A stretch of 64,000 bases of DNA, from positions 52,242,953 through 52,306,952 of the forward strand of contig OX465283.1 in the NCBI GenBank assembly GCA_949987705.1. The letters are read 5' to 3'. Both the position numbers and the translations under genes were made by a program. This stretch comes from Thereva unica. Taxonomy: Eukaryota; Arthropoda; Insecta; Diptera; Therevidae. The notes beneath the pieces were generated by a model, which was given only the letters and a program-made list of their open reading frames with translations, had not been told where the DNA came from and did no database searches. Shown piece after piece: positions 33,291 through 45,400 of the stretch. Each line of letters opens with the position of its first letter. Position 1 is the first letter of the stretch.

Positions 33291-33942
33291 GCTGCTGGTA
33301 GAGATTATCCTAAATAAATCTTGCTCATTTGTCTAAATCGTCTAAAAAACGTCGGAGCTATTCAATGTTGATATACCCCACCTAATATGCAAAAAATTTG
33401 CAAATTTACCAATTTTATTTGGGGGCTCCTAGGCTCCTAGGGTTACTAGGGGGGGCCCAGTACCATAGACTTTAGAGACCACTACTCTAAATGAATCAGT
33501 CAATATTTACAGCTTCAAATGGATGGTTTAACTTTATTAATTTATAATTCCAAAATATCATAAAGGCTCACTTCTTATGTATAAATTCACTTTGATCACT
33601 ATCATCCCCAAAAACCAATTTTTGCACTTAATTTAACACTTCAGCTGTAAAGGTGTTTTAACTCAAATCGCTGATCACTCACTGACTTGTACAAACTTTA
33701 CACATCACAGTTTGTCTATAAAATTTTGCTGGGAATTCTACAAGTCTAGCTCTAATTAAACTTAAACTTGTAGTTTCGTGCAACAGGCCCTTAATTTCCT
33801 TTAATGTACTTACCGTAACTATTTTGACTCACTCTTTTGTAATATGTCTTTACCAGAACCATATAATTTCTATTTAAGATCAAACTTTAATTCCTTTGGA
33901 AACTTTTAAATCAATAATCGTCCATTTTTGTTTGATGTGAAA
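33291..33942. other. Upstream region of SHQ1
   Basis: AT-rich with a short GC-rich patch (33421-33470, repeated ctccta and a G run). No transposon protein signature is seen. It likely contains part of the SHQ1 promoter. Confidence 0.4.
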
Positions 33943-33962
33943 ACACTGACATATGTCAGTGT
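33943..33962. promoter_or_regulatory. Perfect 20-bp palindrome upstream of SHQ1
   Basis: acactgacatatgtcagtgt is a perfect palindrome 250 bp upstream of the SHQ1 start codon, with an E-box core (CATATG) at its centre. Its position suggests a dimeric transcription-factor site in the promoter; this is inferred from sequence alone. Confidence 0.4.
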
Positions 33963-34211
33963 GTGAAAATAACCGCCACTAACGACTTACAATGTACATG
34001 TCAGCCGTATGCCGTATCCATTCACAGCCGCAAAAAAGAAGAAGAAAAACATGTGACATTTGCCCCTTGTGTATTTTGCTTTCTCCGCGTTTCAAGCAGA
34101 TTTGAACATAAACGGTTTGGACGGGAATGGTCTGGCGGCGGCGAAGTGATTTTGCTTAAAAACTACAAAGATATTATCTTCAAATCGTTACTAAAGGATC
34201 CAGATTCAAAA

Positions 34212-35733
34212 ATGACTTGTGTTATTGTGGATAATGTGGCAAAAGTGGAAATCCCCGTGGAGCGCCATGTGCCGCGGGTAAAGAGTTGCGATGTTTACAT
34301 TGGCGAAAGGGACTTGGCGTTCTCGTGTGATAATCACATCTTCAGGTAAATTTATTCCGTACTTCTGAAAAACAAAAATTCAAATAATCTTTCAGACTAG
34401 CTTGTGAACGAAAGTTTGACACTAAGGACATGAAGCAGCTTGAAATCAGCTACGACTCTAGCCAGAGAAAATTTTCTTGTAACTTACCTTGCCTACCGCT
34501 GGAACAGGAACCTGAAGATGGGAAAAAAGTACTACTAGGCTCCACAGAAGAAGAGGTTGTATTAGATGCCATTAAGCTGCAAAGAATTACGGACAATTTT
34601 GTTCTGTTATTGGATGGCGAAGCAGCGCCCTTTCAAAAAGAGTTCAGCTATGGCTTTAGCAGCAGTTTCACTAGTGACACTTCGTTAGTTGAAGTAAGGA
34701 GTCATGAATATCATTACTATAACACAAATCCACATTCTCATTTCAGGAAAATCTTAAACCCATATGCAAAGTGCACAATCCCTCACAATGCAGTCCGATA
34801 GAAAGGTGGCTTAAACGTGAAGCGGACGAAAATAAAGATTTCTGCAAAGATGTGTACAAGCTCAACTTTATAGAGCTTGAAGTTCCAGCTGGCATGGACA
34901 ATCCCATAAATTTTAGATATAATTTCGAAGGTACGTATGTCGACTGTCATGTCCTAGAGTAATTTTCTAGCGTATTTTACAGAACACAAGCTTTCGAACG
35001 GAAACAATTCGATGTTAGAAAATTTGAAGAAGAAAAAACTTGAGATCATTCCCGAGAATCAAGGCGAAATTGATTGTGGTTTAATTAGTATTTTACTGGC
35101 AATTTGCTATGATATAAGGTGATATCGTCGTACTTTCTCTTCATAATTTATAACTATAAATATCCTAGAACAACCAGCAATGAATCTACCTGCGAAAGCG
35201 CCTGGACTAGAAATATCCTGTCGTCTTGTCTATCTTATTTTGAAATCGTCGACAATCTTAAAGCAGCTGTAGATATTTTTCTACGTCGTTCACTTACCTA
35301 TCCACTATATCGAAATTATTCTTTAAGTCGCCTTTGCGTCGAAGATGCTATCGAAGCCTTAAGCAGAGGAACTGAATGGATTACTTATCAGTTGTTTACT
35401 ACCCGGGACTTGTTTAGTCGCGCTTTCGATAGCAGACAGCTGCTGAACAAGTACTATATTGACAAGTATATTCAGTACTGTGCGACTGTTGTTACTAAGG
35501 AACATTTAAACACGTTATCTAGGAACCTAAAGAACGTTCTTTTAAGTGTTAAGAAACGAGACTTGAGATTGAATTTATGTGAAGTAGAAGTTGAATTACT
35601 TCAGGAATTATGTGAAGATATTCATATTGCAAAGTCCGATGATTCGGATGATGAAGAAGAGGAGCATGAAAGCGAGGATAGCGATGTAAGTGATGAAAGT
35701 GACGACAGCCAAAAGAGTGATAAAAGTAAGTAA
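34212..35733 (+). CDS. SHQ1: SHQ1, H/ACA ribonucleoprotein assembly factor
   Basis: SHQ1 is a chaperone that holds dyskerin/Cbf5 before H/ACA snoRNPs assemble. Exons: 34212-34345, 34396-34693, 34747-34930, 34983-35118 and 35169-35733, joined by GT-AG introns of 50, 53, 52 and 50 bp. The spliced frame is open for 438 codons. Residues 1-70 form a CS-like domain (KSCDVYIGERDLAFSCDNHI, then FRLACERKF). YGFSSSF is near residue 130. The SHQ1 helical domain follows (DCGLISILLAICYDIRTT, ESAWTRNILSSCLSYFE, YPLYRNYSLS). The last ~32 residues are an acidic D/E/S tail. The ATG at 34212 is the first in its frame; upstream the frame is open to 33963 but lacks an ATG. Human SHQ1 is longer, and a good donor (GTAAGT at 35726) overlaps the end, so a further 3' exon is possible. 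Confidence 0.92.
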
Positions 35734-35769
35734 AAGAAAACTATATTTCCGAAATAATAGAAATGCTGA

Positions 35770-35775
35770 AATAAA
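35770..35775 (+). terminator. Likely SHQ1 polyadenylation signal
   Basis: AATAAA lies 37 bases after the SHQ1 stop codon, a normal distance for a compact fly gene. It supports ending the gene with exon 5. Confidence 0.55.
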
Positions 35776-36308
35776 TACTTTAATTTTGTAATGAACTTTA
35801 CATAAACTTTTACTGATGTTTACCCGAAAATTATCCCAATCCTTCATATTATATTTAAATTATAATTCCTTGTGGTTAGAAGGGAGTGTGCCTAAAAGTA
35901 TTATTTGCCGAAATAACAACTGGCCTAAGAGTTAGGGCACCCGGGTATCATTCTAAAGGTCCGCCTCGAACCTAGATAACTCAAGACATCTTTTCGATCA
36001 ACGAAGTCAGCGTTCTATCATGGTCGTATATAAGACCACGTCAGCTTTTTTCACTCTTCACTATACTATCTTTCGAACTTGCTGGCGGACTTGCTTTCAA
36101 TGATAGAACTATCGACATAAAAATTGGCAATTACCTGAGGTGTAGTATTTAACTTAAAACGTTGGTTTATCTTATGAAAAAAATCTCTGCGGTGAAACAC
36201 GTTTATATTGTTAACTGATGGCTTAACGGATGGTGTTGGCTCCGCTTGGGTAGTCAGACACACAGCCCCCCCCCACTCTCTTTCGCTTAAAAAGGAAAGC
36301 ACAGAACA
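35776..36308. other. No feature recognised
   Basis: A 78-codon minus-strand frame at 36066-36302 has no motif. A C-run lies at about 36266-36274. Confidence 0.4.
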
Positions 36309-36470
36309 ACCAGCGTAATGCCGCAGGGATCTGTGCTAGGCCCTCTCCTGTGGATCGCAATGTATAGTGAGGTGTTGTGGGTACGCCTCCCAAAAAGAGT
36401 AGTGCCGATCGAGCTCGCTAACGAGATCGTGGTAGTGCCCGAAAGACGACGTCCCGGTGAGATCGAATGA
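36309..36470 (+). pseudogene. Reverse transcriptase fragment, R1-like
   Basis: About 54 codons begin TSVMPQGSVLGPLLWIAMY and end at a stop. The block PQGSVLGPLLW is the conserved reverse transcriptase motif before the YADD box, in the form usual for R1/Jockey-related LINEs. The YADD position is degraded to ANEI. The rest of the element is missing. Confidence 0.65.
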
Positions 36471-37408
36471 AGCGATCTGGGAAATTAAAGCGTGACCTGA
36501 GAGCGGTGGTTTGACGCTTGCTGAGCATAATATTTAAGTTGTGCTACATGGAGACTATGCTAAGAGTATAAACTCTTATGGGGAAAATAGCCGGAAATGG
36601 ATGGGTAGCAGAAACCACATTTTTAGTTAATTTTTGGCCACAGATGTCGCCTATAGCTGACGTGCCCCGCCATTTCGACAATTGGTTCAAAATTAAGTTA
36701 ATCGAAATGAAGCAATGCAACAAAAGAAATCATTGGAAATTAATAAAAATTCATTTTAAAATCTAGAAATTGGTTGAATACGAAAAATTACATCGATATA
36801 AATCCAATTTAGAAGCTGTATTTTCAAGTTAGGCATAAACAAAATATCTTAGTAGCTAACGATCTTGGCTATGAGCCGGATGAATATAATCGGCCATGTT
36901 TTTTGGGGACAAGTGACTGTGGCGCCAAACGTAAATTGACAACTCGGAGTTTATACTCCTTGTATAATATCTATGTTGTGCAAGCTGGGAAAACAGGGGC
37001 CTTATTCTCTATTACAATATTGTGAACATTTCTAACGAAACTGCCTAAATTGTATTCTCTATTACAAAACTGACTAAATTCTACTCGAAACGGCAATAAT
37101 ATAGTTAGATTTTTACTCGTAAGCTCAAGGGCAATTGAGCAATTTATAAATAGGTATGGGTTACGCATTTGAATCCTCTTGTACTCATTTTGTTTTCTTT
37201 CCGGGACATTTCAGCTAGAGGAAGCGATAATGTAATAGGGAATATGGAAACATTTTCGTTTCAAAAAACAGTTTCGAGTAAAAAGCAATTGAGTATTGTA
37301 ATAGTGAACGTTAAAGCTTTAAAAAATTTGGTATTTGCGAGTAGCTAGAAGCAGTTTTGAGTACTTTACTAGTCCCTATGGATCGCAGCTATTGGCAACT
37401 GCCTTCTT
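36471..37408. other. No feature recognised
   Basis: AT-rich DNA without supported coding frames or recognisable repeats. Confidence 0.45.
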
Positions 37409-37653
37409 TCTTCTTGATTCGTAAGCTGGCGTTACGAGCGGGACTTCCCCGCAACGGATACGCTGCTGTCGGTGCCGCTTTGAAAAATGCGGTTTCTTGC
37501 CTAGTTTATTCGGTTTTCCAATTCTGGTCAAATCGGCAGATCGACCACCCTCCTCCTTTCACACCCTGGGCTTGGGACCAGAAGACGGCGGACTTGGCAA
37601 CTGCCTTACGTGCGTACTTTGACATTGAAGGTGCTTTCGATAGCATTGCTTAA
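37409..37653 (-). mobile_element. LINE-associated 3' repeat, second copy
   Basis: 37409-37596 matches 1615-1832 in the opposite orientation and the 3' end of the LINE at 27438 (gcaacggatacgctgctgtc, ggtgccgct). Directly after it, the plus strand reads LRAYFDIEGAFDSIA, which resembles a reverse transcriptase motif of R1 type (DIEGAFD). That second piece is short and less certain. Confidence 0.55.
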
Positions 37654-37893
37654 GATTCTATTACTGGAAGCTGGATCCCCCAATCTACGACGTCCTGAAA
37701 GATATTGTGCCGCTCTTGTACCACAGCAGTCTTGAGCTTTTCTAGTGTAGTAAGCACTGGTACTCTTGCCCGCACACGACTTTTAAGGTTGTCCCAAACG
37801 TGTTCGATTGGATTAATATCAGGACTATGCGTTGGCCTTGATAAAGTTTGAATATCGACCTCATTATGGTATTGTTTGACAGATCTAGCGACG
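37650..37893 (-). pseudogene. Tc1-like transposase, C-terminal piece
   Basis: The minus-strand frame contains VARSVKQYHNEVDIQTLSRP followed by HSPDINPIEHVWDNL, the D-P-x-N-P-I-E-H-x-W motif around the third catalytic region of Tc1 transposases. The piece begins exactly at the target duplication CGACG of the Transib element, where codons for HVARS are cut. Removing Transib rejoins it with 40037-40744. Confidence 0.85.
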
Positions 37894-40036
37894 CACAGTG
37901 TGACGAAAGGTATTGAAAAACGGAAATAAATCATTTTTCACGAATGCCAATGAAATGTCCTGAACTTCTTTCACATATACCCAATGTACAAAAGTAAAGT
38001 GATAATTCCTGAAATATCTCTTCCAGGACCGAAAAATTCCAACTGGAAGTTGTAGTTAAGGTCGCACGCAAATTCTATTTCAATTATTTAGAAATTTGTG
38101 TGCGAAGTTTCAACAAGTCCTGCAAAAAAACCAAGTGAAAGTAAATTTTTTATCATAATGAATCCAACAGTTTATGGCATTTATAGTATTATTTCATTAA
38201 AATTATTTAATAGGACTGATATATAACAATTTTGGTGAACTTTAAAAAAATCATATACAAATTATCACTTTTAATTCAATCACATTAGTTCCTTGAAGCT
38301 TTTAAAAAATGGTAAAATATGGTACAAATGTGGTCTTCTACAGATTTTAGTACAACTAATGTAGTTTATAATAACATATAGTGGTGCCTGCGCAAATCCG
38401 CGCAAATTCCTTTTTTTTAATATTTTTCAGAATGCGTCGTTAAAATCAGCGGCAAAAATTTCATAGAGGCACGACGAAATTCATCGAAAAATGAAGCTGT
38501 GGAATACTTGTTCACCAAAATTTTGACCCGAATACCTAAAGGTTTTGTTCTGGAGGATCAGTTGGACGTCCAGGACATTGTACGATTTGAATTTAAATAT
38601 AAGAAATTCATCGGGTGTGGCAGACGTTGGGATCGTTTCGAAGAAAAAAATTCTGATTATTTGGCTAAGGTTTTCAGTTTCACTTTGAAACGCGATGAGG
38701 AGGAGATGGAGGATGAAGTGTTCGAAGATCAAGACAAACAGCCGGGTTCGTCGAAACAGGATCGTCCTCCAAGTGGTGAATTTAGTTTCCTCAGTGATCG
38801 ACAGAAAAGGAACCGTCTGCTAACATTTAAAAAATTTGGATCGTAAGAATTGTTATCAGCATCAAGAAAATCATTGCATGAGGAAGGTGAACTTAGTGGT
38901 GTAGATGTGTTAGATTAGTCGGAAAACTCACCAACTAAGGGCAACACCATGAGTTGGGCATAATATGATTATGACCATGGTTGATCAGAAAGTCATTAAC
39001 CATATTACCGGTAATAAAGGTTAGGCTAATTGCTACGTTTGCGGAGCTAAGTCAGGTCAAATGAACTCTATTGTAACTGATGCCCCGAGACAAGTACCTG
39101 CAAAAGCAGATAATTACCGATACGGAATATCCACACTTCATGCCTGGATTAACTCATTCCAGTGCCTACTTCATATTAGTTACAAAGTCGAGTGGCAGGT
39201 GTACAGGAAGAACAAGGATAATAAAGCTGCGATCGATGATAGGAAGAAATCCATCCAGGAAGCGTTTTTTAAGGAAATGGCGTTGAAAATGGATCAACCT
39301 TTAGCAGGATTCGGTAATACCAATGACGGTAATACGCCGAGAAAGTTCTTCTTGGAATGAGAACTACTGGAATTAATGCTGTACTAATTAAAAATTTGGG
39401 ACGATTTTGTTGGCACAGGAAACTCGTACAAAAGATGTTCGGCGATTTCGACTGGAGCACACTCGGAAAACAGGTCGTATAGCTAAGCATGAAGATTCGA
39501 TTAAGCGATTGTTCCTCTCTTCAGACCTATGCATCAAGTTTTTAGGCGGGACAAAGAAGGAAATTCCGAAAGATGACGTGTTAAATATCTTAGATTTAGA
39601 TGAAGATGATACAGATTCTGAGTACGAAGACGATGAAATTGATGTTGATTTTAACCAATAATGATTGCAATTATTCTAATATAATAAAATTTGTATACAA
39701 AAACATGAAATTCATTTTTTACATTTGAATACAAAAAATTTTTCTTCCACAAATCGGATTTGAAGTTTTCAATTTTCATATACTCCCATACAAACTTGGT
39801 ACATATAATTAATTATATTTCGTTAAAGTTAATGTAATCGACCAATTCTAATGATTGTATATGAAAGTCCGTCCATTAATGAGGTGTCTATTAATGAGAA
39901 TATACTTTTTTGGTCCTGAATCCTTTTTCGCAAAAAGCATGAAAATTATTTTTAGTATGTAAGGATTATAGTTCTAGCATTAAATATTCAATCCCATATA
40001 TTTTTCCGTTTTGTCCCATAGCCTCGTCACACTGTG
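37894..40036 (+). mobile_element. Transib element with RSS-like ends
   Basis: The element is 2143 bp. Both ends begin CACAGTGTGACGA read inward, and an AAAACGG block follows about 16 bases inside each heptamer. CGACG flanks both sides (37889-37893, 40037-40041), the 5-bp duplication expected of Transib. Inside, the plus strand carries three pieces of a RAG1-related transposase (38431-39661). It is nonautonomous because much of the catalytic core is deleted. It sits within a Tc1-like transposase gene. Confidence 0.9.
38431..39661 (+). pseudogene. Transib (RAG1-like) transposase pseudogene, internally deleted
   Basis: Three frames follow in order. 38431-38846, preceded by a splice-acceptor-like tttttcag, carries ECVVKISGKNF, RRWDRFEEKNSDYLAKVF and SFLSDRQKRNRL. 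38971-39358 carries MVDQKVINHITGNKG, a stop, then a zinc-ribbon-like CYVCGAKSGQMN, GISTLHAWI and GFGNTNDGNTPRKFF. 39407-39661 carries AQETRTKDVRRFRLEHTRKT and LFLSSDLCIKFL, plus an acidic end. The last block is the region holding the catalytic Glu, here AQETRTKD against the family's E-A-x-N-K-D. The stretch between GNTNDGNTPRKFF and that block, including the PWYYMP-type part, is missing. At least one stop and two frame changes make it dead. Confidence 0.8.
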
Positions 40037-40744
40037 CGACGTGGCAACAACGTGCATTATCATTCATTAGCTTAAACTTTCCCCAATAAATGGAGCAAAC
40101 AGTACGGCATGATCTTGGAGAACTTCTTTCACATAGCTCTGAGCGTTCACGCTGCCCCTACAAGATCTGTACGGGCCTCATAAGAATACCTTCCCAAATA
40201 ATTATTGATCCACCTTGATAACCCACTGTTTCGGTTATAGCGCAGGCACCAAACCTCTCATTTTTGTGTTTGTGAAAAGAGTAGGTCCTTCCACTGCTCC
40301 ATAGTCCAATCCCAATATTGTTGCGCAAAACCAAGTCTAGCTCTACGGTGCTGTGGGAGAAATTGTGGGGCGCGAGCTGAACGAAAAGCCCTTAAATTTC
40401 TTTCTGCCAGTCTTCTTCTAATCGTTCGTTCACTTACACTAACATTTCTGACCTCAAACAGACGCGTACGAGCTTCAGTAGCAATGGAAAAGCCACGGTA
40501 TACAGAAACAAGGTAATGTAAAAGACTGTATGCCGTATACGGTATTTTAGTGCTTAAGTCACGTGGAGGACACTTTCCATATAAAATCGAAGCTGTTGCT
40601 GTTGTTTCTGCCCAGGCGCCCATTTTTTACGGTATTCGAAGCTGTCGTCTCCTTTCGAGCGATACGACGTTGACTGTACCCAGCATCAGCAAAGGCGACA
40701 TCCCTAGCTACACTAATTGCATCTTGCGGCATTTGAATCACTAA
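40037..40744 (-). pseudogene. Tc1-like transposase, N-terminal and central piece
   Basis: The minus strand starts MIQMPQDAISVARDVAFADA then GYSQRRIAR (helix-turn-helix). In a second frame (40258-40623) it has RNVSVSERTIRRRLAERNLR and FAQQYWDWTMEQWKDLLF, the classic Tc1 order. Further on, DNARCCHVA near 40045-40070 is the second catalytic Asp motif. There is a small deletion after the first helix-turn-helix, and several frame breaks. It continues in the piece at 37650-37893 beyond the Transib. Confidence 0.85.
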
Positions 40745-40849
40745 AAGGAATCTTAAAGATACAAATTAAAAAACTTTTAAGCACTACATTATCCCAGTAA
40801 CGTGACGGTAATAAGGGATCTAATTTGGAGTAAGCGAACACTCAGAACC

Positions 40850-42445
40850 TATTGAATACTTTCAGAACCTATTGAATCCTATCCCCATAGTAAACGAGAA
40901 TGCACGGACAGAGGCATTTGTAATTCCCCAAGAGAACATCTCAATAGAACCACCAACACTGGATGAGGTGCGGGAAGCTGTAAAAAGGCAGAACAGCAAC
41001 TATTACACACCTTACACGAACTCATATGCACCATCTGGGAGGAAGAAGTTATATCAGAGGACTGGAAGAAAGCGATTATATGTCCAATATACAAGAAAGG
41101 AGATAAATTAAACTGCAAAAACTACAGAGGCATCTCACTCCTCAGCACCAGCTACAAAATCTTCACAATCCTTGTGAAACAAAAACTGGAACCTATAGCG
41201 GAAGGCCTTATAGGAGAATATCAAACTGGTTTTAAGACAAACAGGTCAACATCGGACTAACTGCTGACCTTAAGGCAAATTCTGGAGAAAACCTGGGAAA
41301 GGAATGTAGATGTATACCAGATATTTGTCGACTTTCAACAGGCATATATGAATCAATAAACAGAGAGAGGTTATACGAGATATTATTGGAAATAGGAGTC
41401 CCCTCAAAGTTGGTGCATCTGATCAAATGCGCCACAAATAGTTCACTGGCGAAAGTAAGGATCCAAAATGTTATAACAGAGGAGTTCGAAGTACGTCAAG
41501 GACTTAGACAAGGAGATGGCCTGGCCCCCATGCTTTTCAACCTGGCCCTAGAATGTGTAATAAGGAAAACGTCAGTCCAGAGAAGTGCATCAATAAGTAC
41601 ACAGTCGGTTCAATTACTTGGATATACGGATGACGTGAACATCGTGGGAAGGTCCTTTTTGGCAGTAAAAGAAGCTTATGTCGAATTAAAAGAGGCGGCA
41701 AAGGAAATAGGCCTGAAAATAAACGAAGAAAAAACAAAGGTGATGCAACAATCCAGAGCAGGAAGATATAGAATGGGAAGAAATATAACCATCGACGAAC
41801 ATAACCTAGAAGTAGTCGATAAAACAGTCTACCTTGGGTCTACTATCACAAAAAGAAACGAAGAAAAAGAACAAATAACCAGACGAATACTACTGGCTAA
41901 TAGAGCCTTTTATGCCCAAAAACAAATCCTGCACTCAAGATTTGTACACAGGAAAACGTAACTCTCACTCTACAAAACAGTAATACGACCAGTACTGTGT
42001 TATGGTAGCGAGACTTGGACTATGACCTAGGACATAAAGGAACGAGTCAACAGGTTTGAGAGGAAAGTCCTCATATGCATAATAGGCCCAACGAGAGAGG
42101 ATGGAATATGGCGAAGGAGATACAACAACGAGTTGTATGAAATTTTTGACGACCCACAACTCTCAACTTTAATAAAAATTAACAGACTGAGACTAGCCGG
42201 CCACGTAATCAGGATGGAGGACAATCGTATCCCAAAATGGCTTATAGCCCCAGAAATTTCGGGAAGTAGGCCAATAGGTAGACCCAGGAGAAGATGGATA
42301 GACTCTGTGACGGCTGACGCAGAGGCAATGCTCAACATCCGGAACTGGAGACACGCTGCAAGGGACCGTCAAACTTGGAGAAATGCCCTAGAGGGGGCCA
42401 AGGCTCGATTTGGGCTGTAGCGCCATTGGATGGATAGATGGAACA
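40850..42445 (+). pseudogene. LINE (endonuclease/RT type), 5'-truncated
   Basis: Reads EISEDWKKAIICPIYKKGD, NYRGISLLSTSYKIFT, FVDFQQAY, QGLRQGDGLAPMLFNLALE, LLGYTDDVNIVGRS (YADD changed to YTDD), GLKINEEKTKVMQQ, VYLGSTITKRN, LCYGSETWTMT and LAGHVIRMEDNRIP. The main frame at 41386-41961 has 191 codons and the last at 42133-42420 has 95. Stops at about 41259 and 41960 and near 42028, and a deletion near 41000, break it. The 3' end is ggatggatagatgg. Relatives are at 18985-19850 and the host fragment around 47200-49765. Confidence 0.85.
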
Positions 42446-45400
42446 CTCATAAGGTGAAACATTGAATAATTTTTGCAAAGGCTTCTGCAAAATAAATTTG
42501 AGAACCAGCACAAGCCTAACAGTTTATTTTTTTGCTAAATATCCACTCAATAAAGAACAAAGGCTGTGTTAAGCCATAACAAAAAGGGTGACAAAAAGTG
42601 TAAGTGGGCGGTTAATTGCGCCTGTGGGTGTATTATTCTCCGACAATATCTATGCATAGTTTCATTAATATACGACGTTAAGCCAGGGTAAAATTCAAAC
42701 ATTGTCTAGAAAATCGAGAGAAATCAGTGGAATTTGTTCTTGAGAAAAAGGGGCCAACCTTGGACCTATTCAAATACCGTAGCGCCATTTAAGTGAAAGA
42801 GCAATTAAGGATATTTTAATGAACCAATAAATGTATGTTTCGTTCGAACTGCAGTCCTCCCACCTAGTAATATTCATTTACTAACAATCCAGACCTAATC
42901 GTATTGTCCATGGCTGAAAAAATATTGCGGATAAACGAGGCTATACATGCTAACAAAGAATATCGCTTTGTTCAAAGATTTTCGACTGGAAAATCTTAAG
43001 CGTTTATCCAAGCCCAACAACATTATTTCAGTCCGAACATAAAAAATTTGCCTTTGCACTATGGCCGAGTGAAGTAGTAAAACAATTAAATTCCACCTTA
43101 ATTCTTCAGAAGGAGCTTAATTGCATGTCCTTGTTTGTCATCAACATTGCAGTGTCTTTACGGATGAAGGTAGTATAGCTTCTGCTTCTCCTTAACATTG
43201 TCCCAACATAAGCTCATGGCACGCTAATGAACAAAAGAATTTTTACCGTTTCCGCACTTGAAGGAGTGCAGTGGCAGTAGTACATTTAGGAAAAGGAAAA
43301 TCGTTGGCAAATGGATAAAAAGCTCTAAAAGTAGTGGAAAAAAAAACAACACGACGTTGAAAATTCAAGAATGAAAAGGGGTAAAATCATCAGCATGAAT
43401 TTCTCCCCCAGTACCACCAATGGTGCACTATACTACTTCACTGGTGGAAAAGAAAGTTTTTCACCGCGTATATACGTGCATGAAGAAAAGCCGACAACCA
43501 ACGAGCCATGAGCCACCCTCTTCTGTTTTTCAAACAACAGCTGTTTTTACTTTTGTGCTTCCGAAGAAGGATTTTCCGCTCGCTTATTTTCAAAGTATTT
43601 TTTTTGCTAGTTTTTCCTTCGCTGTTTTTTTTTTCTTGATGGCATTTCCGTTTTTTTCCTTTTGCTCCTCATAAAGTTTTGTTTCTAGTTTTTTTCCCCT
43701 GCAGAATTTCTGCACTTAAATGCATTCAGTTTAAGATTACGATGGGAAAATGCTATAAAATGGAATATCCGGTAGTTGCTTCCGGTTTTGAATGTTTTTT
43801 TTCCAACCCTTTTTCTTGTATTTTCCCAGGGAAAATTTTCATGCTCCAATCGTAGGGTATTGCACAACATTGAACGATTCTTTAGTATATCTTAGCGCTT
43901 TAAGTGCTGTTCGTTAGGAATTCTTTTAACCAGTTACAGAATAATTTCTTAAGTGAAAAACTTTTTAAGCTATTCCCAAGAAGAACAAATTTGAAAAATT
44001 CGCTAAGAACGAGAAAGCATAGAAATTCTCCATTTTTTTTTTGTTGGACGTCTTATTGAAATTTTACTACTTACTCATTCTTGGTATTTAACTATCGTTA
44101 CTATAACGACAGCATTATGAGAAAATTGCTCCTTATGAGTGTGCTTGAAGTCGGCCTCCATGTGAAGGGGATGGAAGTGAAATTATGAAAATTAAACCAC
44201 TTACATGCAGTGGAGCACACATACTACATAGAAATACGAAATGACTTTCTATTCGGATGAAGTTGAAAATTTGAAAGTTTCTGCTCGTCATGTAACGATT
44301 TTGTCCTCATAGATTTTTAATAATGAAATTGCCATCGCAATCAAGTCATGTGCCAATCAGGATTATTGTTTTTATTCATAGTAGGTATACGGAAAAGTTT
44401 GCGATGCTCTGAAGTTTGAAAATTACTTACTAACCCTATTTTGTTAATCATGAGTCTTTCGAATATTTTATGATATGGTAAATTTGTATGTAGTTTTCGT
44501 TTCATGTTTAATTAATGTGTCTTAAATTTTTAATAATATATTAAAAGGTAGATGCTTAGTGAAAATTGTATATTTTGAAGCATTCTATTTACTAGACGAA
44601 ATAGAATCCGAACAAGAATATTATAACGAAATTATAGGCCAGTCTTCTACCGAATCCAACCTCCAGGTTCCAAAAATATGTTGGCTTTACATCGGTGACC
44701 CCCGGGAGCTCGCTTATAAGAGTAACAGACGGAGCAAGGGGAAAGAGAGTATCTCGTGACTCAATTCGAAGCAAACACCGGATTGGTCCTCATGGTACGG
44801 GGATGGGCGAGAGTCAGTGGGGGGTAAACTCGTCGGATACCTGGATTGAAGAAAACGTAAAAGACAGCTGGCAAGGGCACTTTATTATACGATCTTTTGC
44901 AACTATTCCCTTCAGTTTCTACCAATAAACCAGTATTGGGCAATAGCAGCTCTTGAGAGCCACATAAGCTTCCCCGGAAGCTCCAGAGCCCTCCAATCCT
45001 GCTAGTAAGAGGGGTATAGGACCCTCTATTGTTTTCTCTTCTCGTCCTTTGGGTTTAAGGAAAAAAGATAATTATAGATGTTTCTATACCTCGCTTACTC
45101 AATCTCCCAAGTAGAAGGGCTTCATGTATTAAAAGAAAATCTTTGCTGGTGCTCTAAAAAAACAACTATTGCGCGATTCTGCAATAAACGAAATTTTATC
45201 GAAACTTTGAATATCTAGGACCGGACTGGACGACGCATGGATTGCAGTTTGCAGATTCATGTACATTACAAGCCTGTACATGGGTATTTTTTTTTATTTT
45301 CAAACAAGAGTCTTTCGTTTTGCCAGAAATGTGGAATACCATTTGTTCATAATACCATAGGCAAATTATTCTTTAGATGCGAAAAGTAGCATCACAACTG

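Noticed and set aside
33963..34211. N-terminal extension of SHQ1
   Set aside because: The frame is open but contains no ATG before 34212, and the added residues do not resemble the start of SHQ1 proteins.
44680..44720. Sequence tcggtgacccccggg resembling a retroviral-type primer-binding site
   Set aside because: No flanking long terminal repeats or gag/pol frames are present.
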